DNA of 64,000 nucleotides from Natronolimnohabitans sp. A-GB9 (lineage in GTDB: Archaea > Halobacteriota > Halobacteria > Halobacteriales > Natrialbaceae): NCBI RefSeq assembly GCF_030848565.1, contig NZ_JAVDDV010000013.1, positions 16,805 to 80,804 of the forward strand, in the 5' to 3' direction. The notes beneath the pieces were generated by a model, which was given only the letters and a program-made list of their open reading frames with translations, did no database searches and was not told the origin of the DNA. The position numbers were made by a program, and so were the translations under genes. Shown here piece after piece: positions 56,593 through 63,684 of the stretch. The stretch's first letter is position 1, and each line of letters starts with the position of its first letter.

Positions 56593-57777
56593 GTGACTGA
56601 AGTACTGCTTATCGTGGGTCTTCTCGTCGCGGTGTTCGTCGGCTACAATATCGGCGGGGCGACGACCGGTCCCGCGTTCGGCCCGGCCGTCGGTGCGAAC
56701 GTAATCACGAAGCTGATGGCGGCCGTCTTGATGTCGGTTTTCTTCTTTCTCGGCGCGATCACGATCGGTCCGCAGGTCGTCGACACGCTGGGCCGAGAGC
56801 TCGTCCACGACACCGGGATCTTCACCCTTCGCTCGAACGTCGCCGTTCTCTTTTTCATCGGCGGCGCCCTGTTCGTCGGCAACTACGCCGGCGTCCCGGC
56901 CTCGACGTCGATGACCGCCGTCGGCGCGATCGCGGCGCTTGGCCTCGCGACCGGCGAACTCGCCTGGGGTGTCCTGGGAGAGATCGTCGTCTGGTGGATC
57001 GTCGCGCCAATCATCGGCTTCTGGGTTGCCGGTGTCGTCGGTCGATACTACTATCCACGAATCAACGAGTGGATCGCGATCGAAGGGAGCCGCGGCGACA
57101 AACAGATGGTGACGGTCGATCGCTCCGGGATCGTGCCCCGACTGCAGTTCGGCGAGAACGCCGATCGACGAGAGATCACCGGCGCGTTCGTCGTCATCGG
57201 AATCGGCTGTCTGATGGGGTTTTCCTCGGGGACAAGCAACATCGCTAACGCTATCGCGCCGATCTACGGGACCGGCGACATCGACATGATCCCGCTGATC
57301 CTGATCGGATCCGCGGCCGTCGCGGTCGGCTGTTTCACCATCGCCCGTCGAACGATGGAGACGTTAGGTAACGACATTACGAACCTCCCGCTGACGGCCG
57401 CAATCGTCGTCGCGGTCATCAGTTCGACGATCGTCATCGGGCTCTCGTGGATCGGGATCCCCGCGAGTTTCGTCGTCATCGCGACAATGAGTATCGTCGG
57501 ACTGGGCTGGGGGCGAGCGACCCGGACCACGACGCTCTCCGATGCCGCCCGTGGCGAAGAGGAGACCCACGTCTCCGTCGGTGCGCTGACCGCCGAGGAA
57601 GAAGGCGAGCGCTCGCCCGAGATCGGTGAGGAAGAACCCGAAGACATTCCGAAGGCGTCGGATCTCTTCGACCCCTCGACGACCGCTCGCGTCATCCTCA
57701 TGCAGAACGTCGTCCCGATCATCTCGACGGTCGGTGCCTTCCTCACCTTCCGGTTCGTTCCGATCTTCGGATTCTGA
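56593..57777 (+). CDS. PiT-family transporter, paralogue 3
   Basis: A 394-residue membrane protein, closest to paralogue 1. Half 1 has VGYNIGGATTGPAFGPAVGA; half 2 has FSSGTSNIANAIAPIYGT. Both signature Asp positions are non-acidic. GTG start with TATA at -30 suggests a leaderless message. It lies outside the 81-bp inverted repeats, so its orientation would not change on inversion. No UspA follows it. Confidence 0.87.
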   Translation: MTEVLLIVGLLVAVFVGYNIGGATTGPAFGPAVGANVITKLMAAVLMSVFFFLGAITIGPQVVDTLGRELVHDTGIFTLRSNVAVLFFIGGALFVGNYAGVPASTSMTAVGAIAALGLATGELAWGVLGEIVVWWIVAPIIGFWVAGVVGRYYYPRINEWIAIEGSRGDKQMVTVDRSGIVPRLQFGENADRREITGAFVVIGIGCLMGFSSGTSNIANAIAPIYGTGDIDMIPLILIGSAAVAVGCFTIARRTMETLGNDITNLPLTAAIVVAVISSTIVIGLSWIGIPASFVVIATMSIVGLGWGRATRTTTLSDAARGEEETHVSVGALTAEEEGERSPEIGEEEPEDIPKASDLFDPSTTARVILMQNVVPIISTVGAFLTFRFVPIFGF

Positions 57778-57889
57778 TACCGCTGCCAGTGACTATCCGA
57801 TCGAGTGGGCGCGAGATCGACGATCACCCAATTATACTCGGGTTTAAAACAAATACAATTCGTTACCACCGTTCGTCTACGAATTATTT

Positions 57890-57905
57890 AATATCTCTTG
57901 ATATT
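57890..57905. promoter_or_regulatory. Dyad and AT-rich promoter region of the ferredoxin gene
   Basis: AATATC / GATATT around TCTT, in an AT-rich stretch with GTTTAAAAC (57842-57850) and TTATTTAA (57884-57891), about 90-150 bp upstream of the ferredoxin start. Confidence 0.4.
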
Positions 57906-57993
57906 CTTTCGTTCGAACGCCATGATACAGTCTGGAAGACAATTTCGGACAGAACAGCAAGCTATACCAGTGCGGGACGTGAAACGACGAGTG

Positions 57994-58383
57994 ATGCCCA
58001 CGGTAGAATACCTCAACTACGAAGTGCTGGACGACCAGGGCTGGGACATGGACGACGACGACCTCTTCGAGAAGGCCGAAGACGCCGACCTCGGTCAGGA
58101 GGATTACGGCTCCCTCGACGTCGCCGAGGGCGAGTACATCCTCGAGGCCGCCGAGGCTCAGGGCTACGACTGGCCCTTCTCCTGCCGTGCAGGCGCCTGT
58201 GCGAACTGTGCGGCTATCGTCAAGGAGGGCGAGATCGACATGGACATGCAGCAGATCCTCTCGGACGAGGAAGTCGAGGACAAGAACGTCCGTCTGACCT
58301 GCATCGGTTCGGCCGAAACCGACGAGGTCAGGATCGTCTACAACGCCAAGCACCTCGACTACCTGCAGAACCGCGTTATTTAA
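57994..58383 (+). CDS. Halophilic [2Fe-2S] ferredoxin
   Basis: A 129-residue plant-type ferredoxin. Cluster Cys residues lie in CRAGACANC and the later LTCIGSA. A highly acidic insertion near the N-terminus ([18 protein letters not shown]) is the known halophile adaptation. Starts [15 protein letters not shown]; the upstream extension in frame is non-coding. In haloarchaea it carries electrons for 2-oxoacid oxidoreductases. A terminator follows. Confidence 0.95.
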   Translation: MPTVEYLNYEVLDDQGWDMDDDDLFEKAEDADLGQEDYGSLDVAEGEYILEAAEAQGYDWPFSCRAGACANCAAIVKEGEIDMDMQQILSDEEVEDKNVRLTCIGSAETDEVRIVYNAKHLDYLQNRVI

Positions 58384-58411
58384 ACGCGTCCCATTACCAT
58401 CACGTTTTTTT
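58372..58411 (+). terminator. Hairpin and T-run after ferredoxin
   Basis: CGCGTT / AACGCG stem with loop ATTTA overlaps the stop codon, and a run of seven T follows at 58405-58411. Confidence 0.6.
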
Positions 58412-58527
58412 GCCGCTCGAGCACCGACAGCGACGCCAGCGGAGAGTAGCGTCGCCCTCGAGTCGACGCCACACGACGAGCAGCCGAACGGAAAGGATAA
58501 CACGGCCGCGCTTCGAGAGAGCCACTT

Positions 58528-59565
58528 GTGACACTCGCTGGCGTCGCGGCGACGGCGCCTGACCTCCTGCGGCTCGTCGCCGTCCCCGTCTTCGCCTGGG
58601 TCGCGGTTCGGGACATCAAGACCCGACGCGTCTCGAGTACCGTCTGGATCCCCCTCGCCCTGGTGGGTGCCGTCGCGTTGGTCTGGGACGGCTGGCTCGC
58701 CTGGAGCGAGGGCGGCTACGCCTGGAGTCACGAGTTCCTCCTCCCGACGGCAGTAAGTCTGGGGTTCGTCGTCCCGATCGCCTATCTGTTCTGGTGGTTC
58801 GGCGGCTTCGGCGGCGCGGACGCGAAGGCGTTGCTCGTGTTGGCGCTACTCTTTCCGACCTTCCCACAGTACGCTGTCGGCTCGTGGACGCTTCCCGCGA
58901 CGACGACGCCGATCGGGACGTTCTCGTTTACCGTGTTGACAAACGCCGTCGTCGTCGGCCTCCTCGTTCCGGTCGCCCTCGCCGCGCGTAACGCCGTCGC
59001 CGGCCGGGTGACGCCCGTGATGGCCATCGGCTGGCCCGTCCCGACCGACCGGCTTCCCGAAACCCACGGCCGCCTGCTCGAGACACCCGAGGGTCCCTCG
59101 AGGGGTGGTCTCGATCTCGACGCGTTGCGGATGTATCTGCGCTGGCGCGGGCTCACGCTCGCGGACGTCCGCGAGGATCCCGACCGATATCGCGATCCGG
59201 CGACGCTCCCCGAGAGGCCGAACCCGCCGACCGACGGTGCGGTCACCGCGGCGGTAGAAAGCGACGGGGGCGCGGCGTCGACTGACACCGACGATCGCGG
59301 GCGACCCTCCGGCGATCACGACGCCTCGGCGATCGGCGGCGCCACGTCGACGGCCGACGATCCGTGGGGTGCCGAGGCGTTTCTCGCGGACATCGAGGGG
59401 ACGGCCTACGGGACGCGACCCGAGGAGCTTCGGGAGGGTCTCGAGGTGATATCCGAGACGGAGACGGTCTGGATTTCGCCGGGAACGCCGTTTCTCGTTC
59501 CGGTGTTCGTCGGCCTGACGATCGCACTGGTCTACGGCGACCTACTCGTCGGGACGATCATCTAG
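58528..59565 (+). CDS. A24-family prepilin peptidase (PibD-like)
   Basis: A 345-residue membrane aspartyl peptidase that processes type IV pilin/archaellin-type leaders. The two catalytic aspartates are in VRDIKTRRVSSTVW (~30) and GFGGADAKALL (~93-103). About five to six helices plus a long soluble, Asp/Thr-rich insert (~190-290) and a final helix. The GTG start (VTLAGVAATAPDLLR) is the best fit. Pilin genes are not visible nearby. Confidence 0.88.
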   Translation: MTLAGVAATAPDLLRLVAVPVFAWVAVRDIKTRRVSSTVWIPLALVGAVALVWDGWLAWSEGGYAWSHEFLLPTAVSLGFVVPIAYLFWWFGGFGGADAKALLVLALLFPTFPQYAVGSWTLPATTTPIGTFSFTVLTNAVVVGLLVPVALAARNAVAGRVTPVMAIGWPVPTDRLPETHGRLLETPEGPSRGGLDLDALRMYLRWRGLTLADVREDPDRYRDPATLPERPNPPTDGAVTAAVESDGGAASTDTDDRGRPSGDHDASAIGGATSTADDPWGAEAFLADIEGTAYGTRPEELREGLEVISETETVWISPGTPFLVPVFVGLTIALVYGDLLVGTII

Positions 59566-59569
59566 TCCG

Positions 59570-59806
59570 TCATCGACGCGAGTAGTAATACCGCTCGTAC
59601 AGCGGCACCAGCACCGTCCAGAAGAGCACGAACGTGGCTCCGACGCCGATGAGAACGAGCCAGCCGTCTCCGCGACCGCTCGGTGGCCCACTCGAGAGCA
59701 ACGCGAGCGTGCCAACGAACAGGAGGCCACAGACGACCACGCTGGCTAGCTCGAGCAACGCGGCGACGGGATAGGTCCGGAGGCGAGTAGCGATGTCGGC
59801 AAGCAT
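59570..59806 (-). CDS. Small two-helix membrane protein
   Basis: A 78-residue protein with two hydrophobic helices (~15-37, ~48-68) and a basic end RYYYSRR. Unknown function. It is convergent with the prepilin peptidase at 4 bp, and its upstream region holds a palindromic element. Confidence 0.65.
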   Translation of the reverse strand: MLADIATRLRTYPVAALLELASVVVCGLLFVGTLALLSSGPPSGRGDGWLVLIGVGATFVLFWTVLVPLYERYYYSRR

Positions 59807-59864
59807 GTCCGAAACTCACGCGTGACCCCTAAAAGCGTCACGGCACGCCGTCTGTCGGAGACGA

Positions 59865-59948
59865 TCTCGGACAGTCTCCTGTCGTCACAGCTCGCCGATC
59901 GCCGACCCCGTGTGGCGATCGGCGGGAGATCGGGACAGCGGTCGGTAT
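59865..59948. repeat. Palindromic element before the HIT gene
   Basis: The core GCCGATCGCC / GGCGATCGGC around GACCCCGTGT is near-identical, inverted, to the 30.05-kb element. Outer ends CGGACAGTCTCC and GGGACAGCGGTCGGTAT are weaker. Its last base overlaps the HIT stop codon. Confidence 0.75.
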
Positions 59949-60367
59949 CAGGCTCGAGACTCGATCGCCTCGGCGATCTCGTCGAGTTCGTCGTCCGGAA
60001 TCGCTTCCGGACCGCCGAACGCACTGTGGATCGGACCGGCGTCGTCGCCCTCGAACCGCGGGACGATATGACAGTGGACGTGGGGGACTTCCTGTCCGGC
60101 CGCCTCGCCGTTGTTAAACGCGACCGTCGTGGCATCGGCATCGACGGCCTCCTCGATGGCGGGCGTCAGCCGGTGGATCGTCGCGTAGAGGTCCGTCGCG
60201 ACGTCGTCGGGGACGTTGTTTAGCCGCTCGTACTCGTCTTTGGGAACGACCAGGGTGTGTCCCGGCGCCAGCGGATTGGCGTCTAAAAACGCGATCGTCG
60301 TCTCGTCTTCGTACACGACTCGAGCGGGAATCTCCCCCTCGACGATCTGGCTGAAGATCGTACTCAT
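59948..60367 (-). CDS. HIT-family hydrolase
   Basis: A 139-residue histidine-triad nucleotide-binding protein. The triad HVHCHIVPRF (HxHxHxx) lies at about residues 95-104. The N-terminus IFSQIVEGEIPARVVYEDE and APGHTLVVPKDEY are typical of Hint proteins, which hydrolyse nucleoside phosphoramidates. The C-terminal ~30 residues form an acidic helical tail. Full length. Confidence 0.93.
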   Translation of the reverse strand: MSTIFSQIVEGEIPARVVYEDETTIAFLDANPLAPGHTLVVPKDEYERLNNVPDDVATDLYATIHRLTPAIEEAVDADATTVAFNNGEAAGQEVPHVHCHIVPRFEGDDAGPIHSAFGGPEAIPDDELDEIAEAIESRA

Positions 60368-60773
60368 ATTCGACTGTGGATTCGCCGACTGTAAGAAACT
60401 TACTCGCCGACGGCCCTGATCCGGGGACGATATCGAACGGTACGCCGCCGAACTCCTATCGATCGACGACCGTCATCGAGGATAAACAGTGTGAACCGGG
60501 GTGAAATCGACGTAACTCCGCTTACTGATCGGGAATCGGGATGGACGGTCGTCGCGATTCAATACGTCTCGTCGCCTCGGTCGACGTGCCCAGCGAGGGG
60601 CTGTCGCATCGCACCAGTACCGGAACTGTCACGTACGAAACGAACAACCACCGTCACGCACCCGTACACACCATCCGCCGGTGGGTTTCTCGCCGGTCGA
60701 GGGTCCGAACGGCGTACGGACCGTCGGACCCTGGCCGTTCGATCGACGCCATTCTCGAGCCTATGGCTCGTTG
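60368..60773. other. Intergenic region, 406 bp
   Basis: GC-rich chromosomal DNA upstream of the HIT gene. Open frames on both strands encode Arg-rich, non-acidic peptides and are not called. No tRNA fold was found here, although an integrase follows. Confidence 0.5.
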
Positions 60774-60887
60774 TCACCTGTCACACAGCTCGTCGACCGT
60801 CTCGCCGATCGCCGCGAGATACTCGTCGGGGTCGTATCCCAGTCGTCCGATCCAGACGTCCTGATACGATAAGCGGACGGAATCCAT
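60774..60887 (-). CDS. Small ORF or truncated gene at element boundary
   Basis: A 37-residue frame (MDSVRLSYQDVWIGRLGYDP at its start, ...ETVDELCDR at its end) with strong GC at third codon positions and typical acidic haloarchaeal composition. An in-frame TAA lies directly before the ATG, and the sequence beyond it is AT-rich element DNA. It is either a genuine small protein or the 3' remnant of a gene cut by integration. Not recognised. Confidence 0.45.
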   Translation of the reverse strand: MDSVRLSYQDVWIGRLGYDPDEYLAAIGETVDELCDR

Positions 60888-60924
60888 TTATCGTAGTAGC
60901 TTGAATATCAGGACAGGCTGAATC

Positions 60925-62244
60925 ATGGTCAAGAGCAAGAGACAAAGATACGAGCAAATCAGGGAAGAAATCGAGAAGAAAGCAGAATCAGGGTCAATCG
61001 ATGAAACTGATAAGGAATATCTCTTCGAATTCCTTGATGCAAAAGATCCTGAATGCGGTTTAGTCAATGATCCAAATGACAAGCCTAAATCGGACGGAAC
61101 AATATCACGCTATGCGTATTCCTTGAAGAGGATAGCTGATTTAGGCGACTTTGATTTAACAGATTGCTCTCCCGATGATATCAACTACCTTTGTGACGAT
61201 ATGCGACAGGGACGCATAGAAGGGGTAAAAGATGATGGATTGACCAAAGGTAGTGTTGCAAACTACCAGAAAGCTCTTCGAAAGTTCTACGAGTATCATG
61301 ATGATCTAGGAATTGAGAAGCAAGATATCATTCTATACAAAGATGATTCTGGCGGGGTTGATGAAAGAGATATTTTCGATAAGCAGGATATCAAAGCCCT
61401 ACGTGATGCTTGTAAGCACCCAAGAGACAGGGCCTTAGTCGATCTACTGTTATATACAGGACAGCGATTATCTGCTATCCTCAATTTGCGTATCAAGGAT
61501 ATCGATCTTGAGACAGCGGAATTTTATCTCAATGAAGAAGCAGGTGATTTGAAGGGTGCTAGTGGCAAAAGACCACTACTATATGCTGAAAAAGCTGTTC
61601 GAGACTGGATGAATTCGCATCCTTGTAAAAATGATCCAGAAGCTTATTTCATAACTCAAAAATCCAAGAATTTAGGTGGTGGTGATTACGAGTTAGGGGA
61701 CAGGATTGATAATTCTACAGTCTATCATCAATTACAACAAATCAAGAAGGAAGCAGGGGTTGACAAGCCCTGTAATGCCCATAATTTCCGTCATACGTTC
61801 GTGACATTGGCTGCCCGTGATTATGGTTTAGATTTCGATTACATCAAACATCTAATCGGCCATGCACCCGATTCACAAGTGATGGAATCGACATATACCC
61901 ACTTAACCGATGATGATATTATCAATAAGGCCAAAGAAGCAACCGGAATCAAAGAAAAGGAAGAAGAATCACCATTAACCCCTGATATCTGTGAAAACTG
62001 TAATGAACCTGTCCCTATCGATAATGCCAAAGCTTGCCCTGCTTGTGGTATTGCATTTACACCCGATGCACATCAAGCCAAAGAGCAAATCGAAGAGGAT
62101 CTATACGAATCCAAAGGACAAGCTGAAGGCCAGCTAGAAGAGGATACAGACACTCTTCGGCAGAAAATCAAAGAAAATCCCGAACTTGAGAAGGTTGCTC
62201 TTCAAGCTCTTATCGAAAACAATCCTGAATTGCTAGATCAATAG
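60925..62244 (+). CDS. Tyrosine recombinase/integrase with C-terminal zinc ribbon
   Basis: A 439-residue phage-type integrase. An N-terminal SAM-like/core-binding region (~45-135) precedes the catalytic domain (~145-335): Arg in LYTGQRLSAIL, HNFRHTF (HxxR), LIGHAPD and the tyrosine nucleophile in MESTYTHLT. A zinc ribbon CENCNEPVP ... CPACG (~355-375) and a charged helical tail follow, absent in simple XerC/D proteins. AT-rich codon use, unlike its GC-rich neighbours. It overlaps the convergent next gene by 7 bp. Confidence 0.92.
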   Translation: MVKSKRQRYEQIREEIEKKAESGSIDETDKEYLFEFLDAKDPECGLVNDPNDKPKSDGTISRYAYSLKRIADLGDFDLTDCSPDDINYLCDDMRQGRIEGVKDDGLTKGSVANYQKALRKFYEYHDDLGIEKQDIILYKDDSGGVDERDIFDKQDIKALRDACKHPRDRALVDLLLYTGQRLSAILNLRIKDIDLETAEFYLNEEAGDLKGASGKRPLLYAEKAVRDWMNSHPCKNDPEAYFITQKSKNLGGGDYELGDRIDNSTVYHQLQQIKKEAGVDKPCNAHNFRHTFVTLAARDYGLDFDYIKHLIGHAPDSQVMESTYTHLTDDDIINKAKEATGIKEKEEESPLTPDICENCNEPVPIDNAKACPACGIAFTPDAHQAKEQIEEDLYESKGQAEGQLEEDTDTLRQKIKENPELEKVALQALIENNPELLDQ

Positions 62245-62468
62245 GCAAATAGGCTGTTTTTCTCTTCAGCTTCGATCTTTGGTTGTTCTTGCTTTTCTGT
62301 CGGGGTTATATCGCTCTCACTGGATTCCTTCGATGAATACGATGTATCCCCCTCGATTTGCTCAAGAAGCTCTCGAGCAATCCAATTTGCTGGTAGATCC
62401 GAATCAGCAATCCGTTCGAAGGCTTCTCTATCCTCTTCGATGATTTCCTCAATTTCCCCCATTTCCAT
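62238..62468 (-). CDS. Small acidic protein of the element
   Basis: A 76-residue, Glu-rich soluble protein (MEMGEIEEIIEEDREAFERI start). No recognised domain. It is convergent with the integrase, sharing seven bases at the stop codons. A possible excision or regulatory partner, but that is only context. Confidence 0.6.
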   Translation of the reverse strand: MEMGEIEEIIEEDREAFERIADSDLPANWIARELLEQIEGDTSYSSKESSESDITPTEKQEQPKIEAEEKNSLFAY

Positions 62469-62525
62469 ATAGGGCGAACAAATTATGGTATAAAAGACTT
62501 ATCGTTAATGATTAATCAGAAAAGT

Positions 62526-62731
62526 GGGACCGGCAAGATAAGGGACCGTCCCAAGCATACCCCCTTATACGGGATGGCTTGACATTTCCCCTCAAGCAAG
62601 GGTAGCAAACTATATCCCGGCTTGCTATCGGTAGTGGCCTATGCTATTATCCCTCATAGGCAAGGGGTAGAACAGCTTTGAAGCCAACAGGCTTCGGGCC
62701 GTGTTGCTTCCTTTTCCCTGAAATCAGGGAA
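62526..62731. ncRNA. Candidate structured RNA (four to five hairpins)
   Basis: Successive stems: GGGAC C GTCCC (62542-62552), GCTTGA / TCAAGC (62577-62597), GCCTATG / CATAGGC (62637-62661), GAAGCC AACA GGCTTC (62680-62695) and TTCCCTG AAAT CAGGGAA (62714-62731). Local GC is higher than in flanking element DNA. Strand and family unknown; no known RNA recognised. Confidence 0.4.
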
Positions 62732-62937
62732 GGACAAGAGCTACTGCCCTCAATATTACATAGGTTCTCGAGACTTAAAAATCTGTCGTCTAGTGGGTGA
62801 AAATAATCCGTTCCTGTGAGAAGCTAGTATTTGCCTCTCAAGCGATTTTCTCTAAAGACGATGGAAACCACTTACAATTGATCGAAGCATATTCTGTGGT
62901 TGCATATGCTCAATATATTCCCTCTCAAGGCCCTAGA

Positions 62938-62977
62938 GAAGTTACCTTCGATCATCAATCTATTTCCGGGTAACTTC
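62938..62977. repeat. Inverted repeat GAAGTTACC / GGTAACTTC
   Basis: Perfect 9-bp arms, 22-bp spacer. Each arm is joined to a TTCGATCA copy in direct orientation, giving an iteron-like look. Confidence 0.6.
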
Positions 62978-63020
62978 GATCAACTTAATTATATGTAATT
63001 AGCTAAGTCTATCGAATTTG

Positions 63021-63094
63021 GTAGGTTCGGAAATCGAGTGAAATGTAAATCACTATAAAATTTCCCTAGGGGATAAAGGCCGCTCAGAACCTAC
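63021..63094. repeat. Inverted repeat GTAGGTTC / GAACCTAC
   Basis: Perfect 8-bp arms separated by 58 bp, enclosing the CCCTAGGG palindrome. Chance is possible in AT-rich DNA. Confidence 0.4.
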
Positions 63095-63261
63095 CCTTAG
63101 CGTCTATATCCATGAATATAAAATAGAGAAAGGAAACATAGATCCCCTACTCTAAACCCATCCAAACCCCTGAAAACTAAAAAATTAGCATATGGAGACA
63201 AATCAGATAATATCTGTTATCCCCTTACCGTATGGTGATTTTCCTATGGCCATACCCTCAA

Positions 63262-63295
63262 CTTGTATACTATACCTAGATCCTTCGTATACAAG
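63262..63295. repeat. Inverted repeat CTTGTATAC / GTATACAAG
   Basis: Perfect 9-bp arms with a 16-bp spacer, just downstream of the winged-helix gene (which ends at 63320). Operator or terminator-like hairpin. Confidence 0.5.
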
Positions 63296-63319
63296 CTAAT
63301 TTCTTTTTATAAGTGGTTG

Positions 63320-63577
63320 CTATTTTTCGAGGATAGAAGCGTCCAACTCTCCTTTCAGATATTTCTCTCCATCATCACTGATTCGATACTTACCACGTTC
63401 GACTTTTTCGACCATTCCGTACTTCTCAAGCACCAAAATTCGATGAGCTACACCTTCTCTTGATCGATCTATATTGAAAGCGATAATCGAGGGAGTAAGG
63501 ACAATATCAGTATCGGCTAGAAGCTCCAAAATTTCATCATCTAGGGGCTGTTGCCATTCAGCCCGCTTTCTGCGCAT
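63320..63577 (-). CDS. Winged-helix regulator, phiH-repressor-like
   Basis: An 85-residue winged-helix protein with the haloarchaeal virus phiH1 repressor pattern: WQQPLDDEILELLAD, then TPSIIAFNIDRSREGVAHRI (recognition helix) and EKYGMVEKVERGKYRISDDG (wing). Such proteins repress lytic or element genes. It faces the lipoprotein gene divergently, with a short dyad next to the TATA box between them. AT-rich codon use marks it as element-borne. Confidence 0.82.
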   Translation of the reverse strand: MRRKRAEWQQPLDDEILELLADTDIVLTPSIIAFNIDRSREGVAHRILVLEKYGMVEKVERGKYRISDDGEKYLKGELDASILEK

Positions 63578-63684
63578 ACCCTGTTTGCTATTCGCACTTT
63601 CTTTAACTACTTCGAAATGTAGCTATAAAAACATTAATTCGTAGTATTCTAAGCACTAATTGGTATGAAAATCTTTTTACTATT
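63578..63684. promoter_or_regulatory. Divergent promoter with TTCGAA-centred dyad
   Basis: CTAC-TTCGAA-ATGTAG (63607-63622), an imperfect palindrome, directly precedes CTATAAAA (63623-63630), the likely TATA box of the lipoprotein gene. A plausible operator for the winged-helix repressor. Confidence 0.4.

Larger units (their letters stand above)
62469..63319. other. Non-coding region of the element, 851 bp
   Basis: No credible gene on either strand. Left part (62526-62731) is a stem-loop cluster; the right part has three further inverted repeats (62938-62977, 63021-63094, 63262-63295), a CCCTAGGG palindrome at 63064, and AT-rich stretches. It could be a replication origin, packaging or regulatory region. 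Confidence 0.6.

Noticed and set aside
56379..56600. A 73-residue frame before PiT-3
   Set aside because: Basic, Cys- and Arg-rich, poor third-position GC, and runs past the PiT-3 start; probably non-coding.
60559..60777. A minus-strand frame starting with GTG that overlaps the stop of the small ORF
   Set aside because: Arg/Val-rich and non-acidic; no support beyond the GTGA overlap.
63263..63463. A 66-codon plus-strand frame with many Phe and Ser
   Set aside because: Antisense to the winged-helix gene; low-complexity AT-driven composition.
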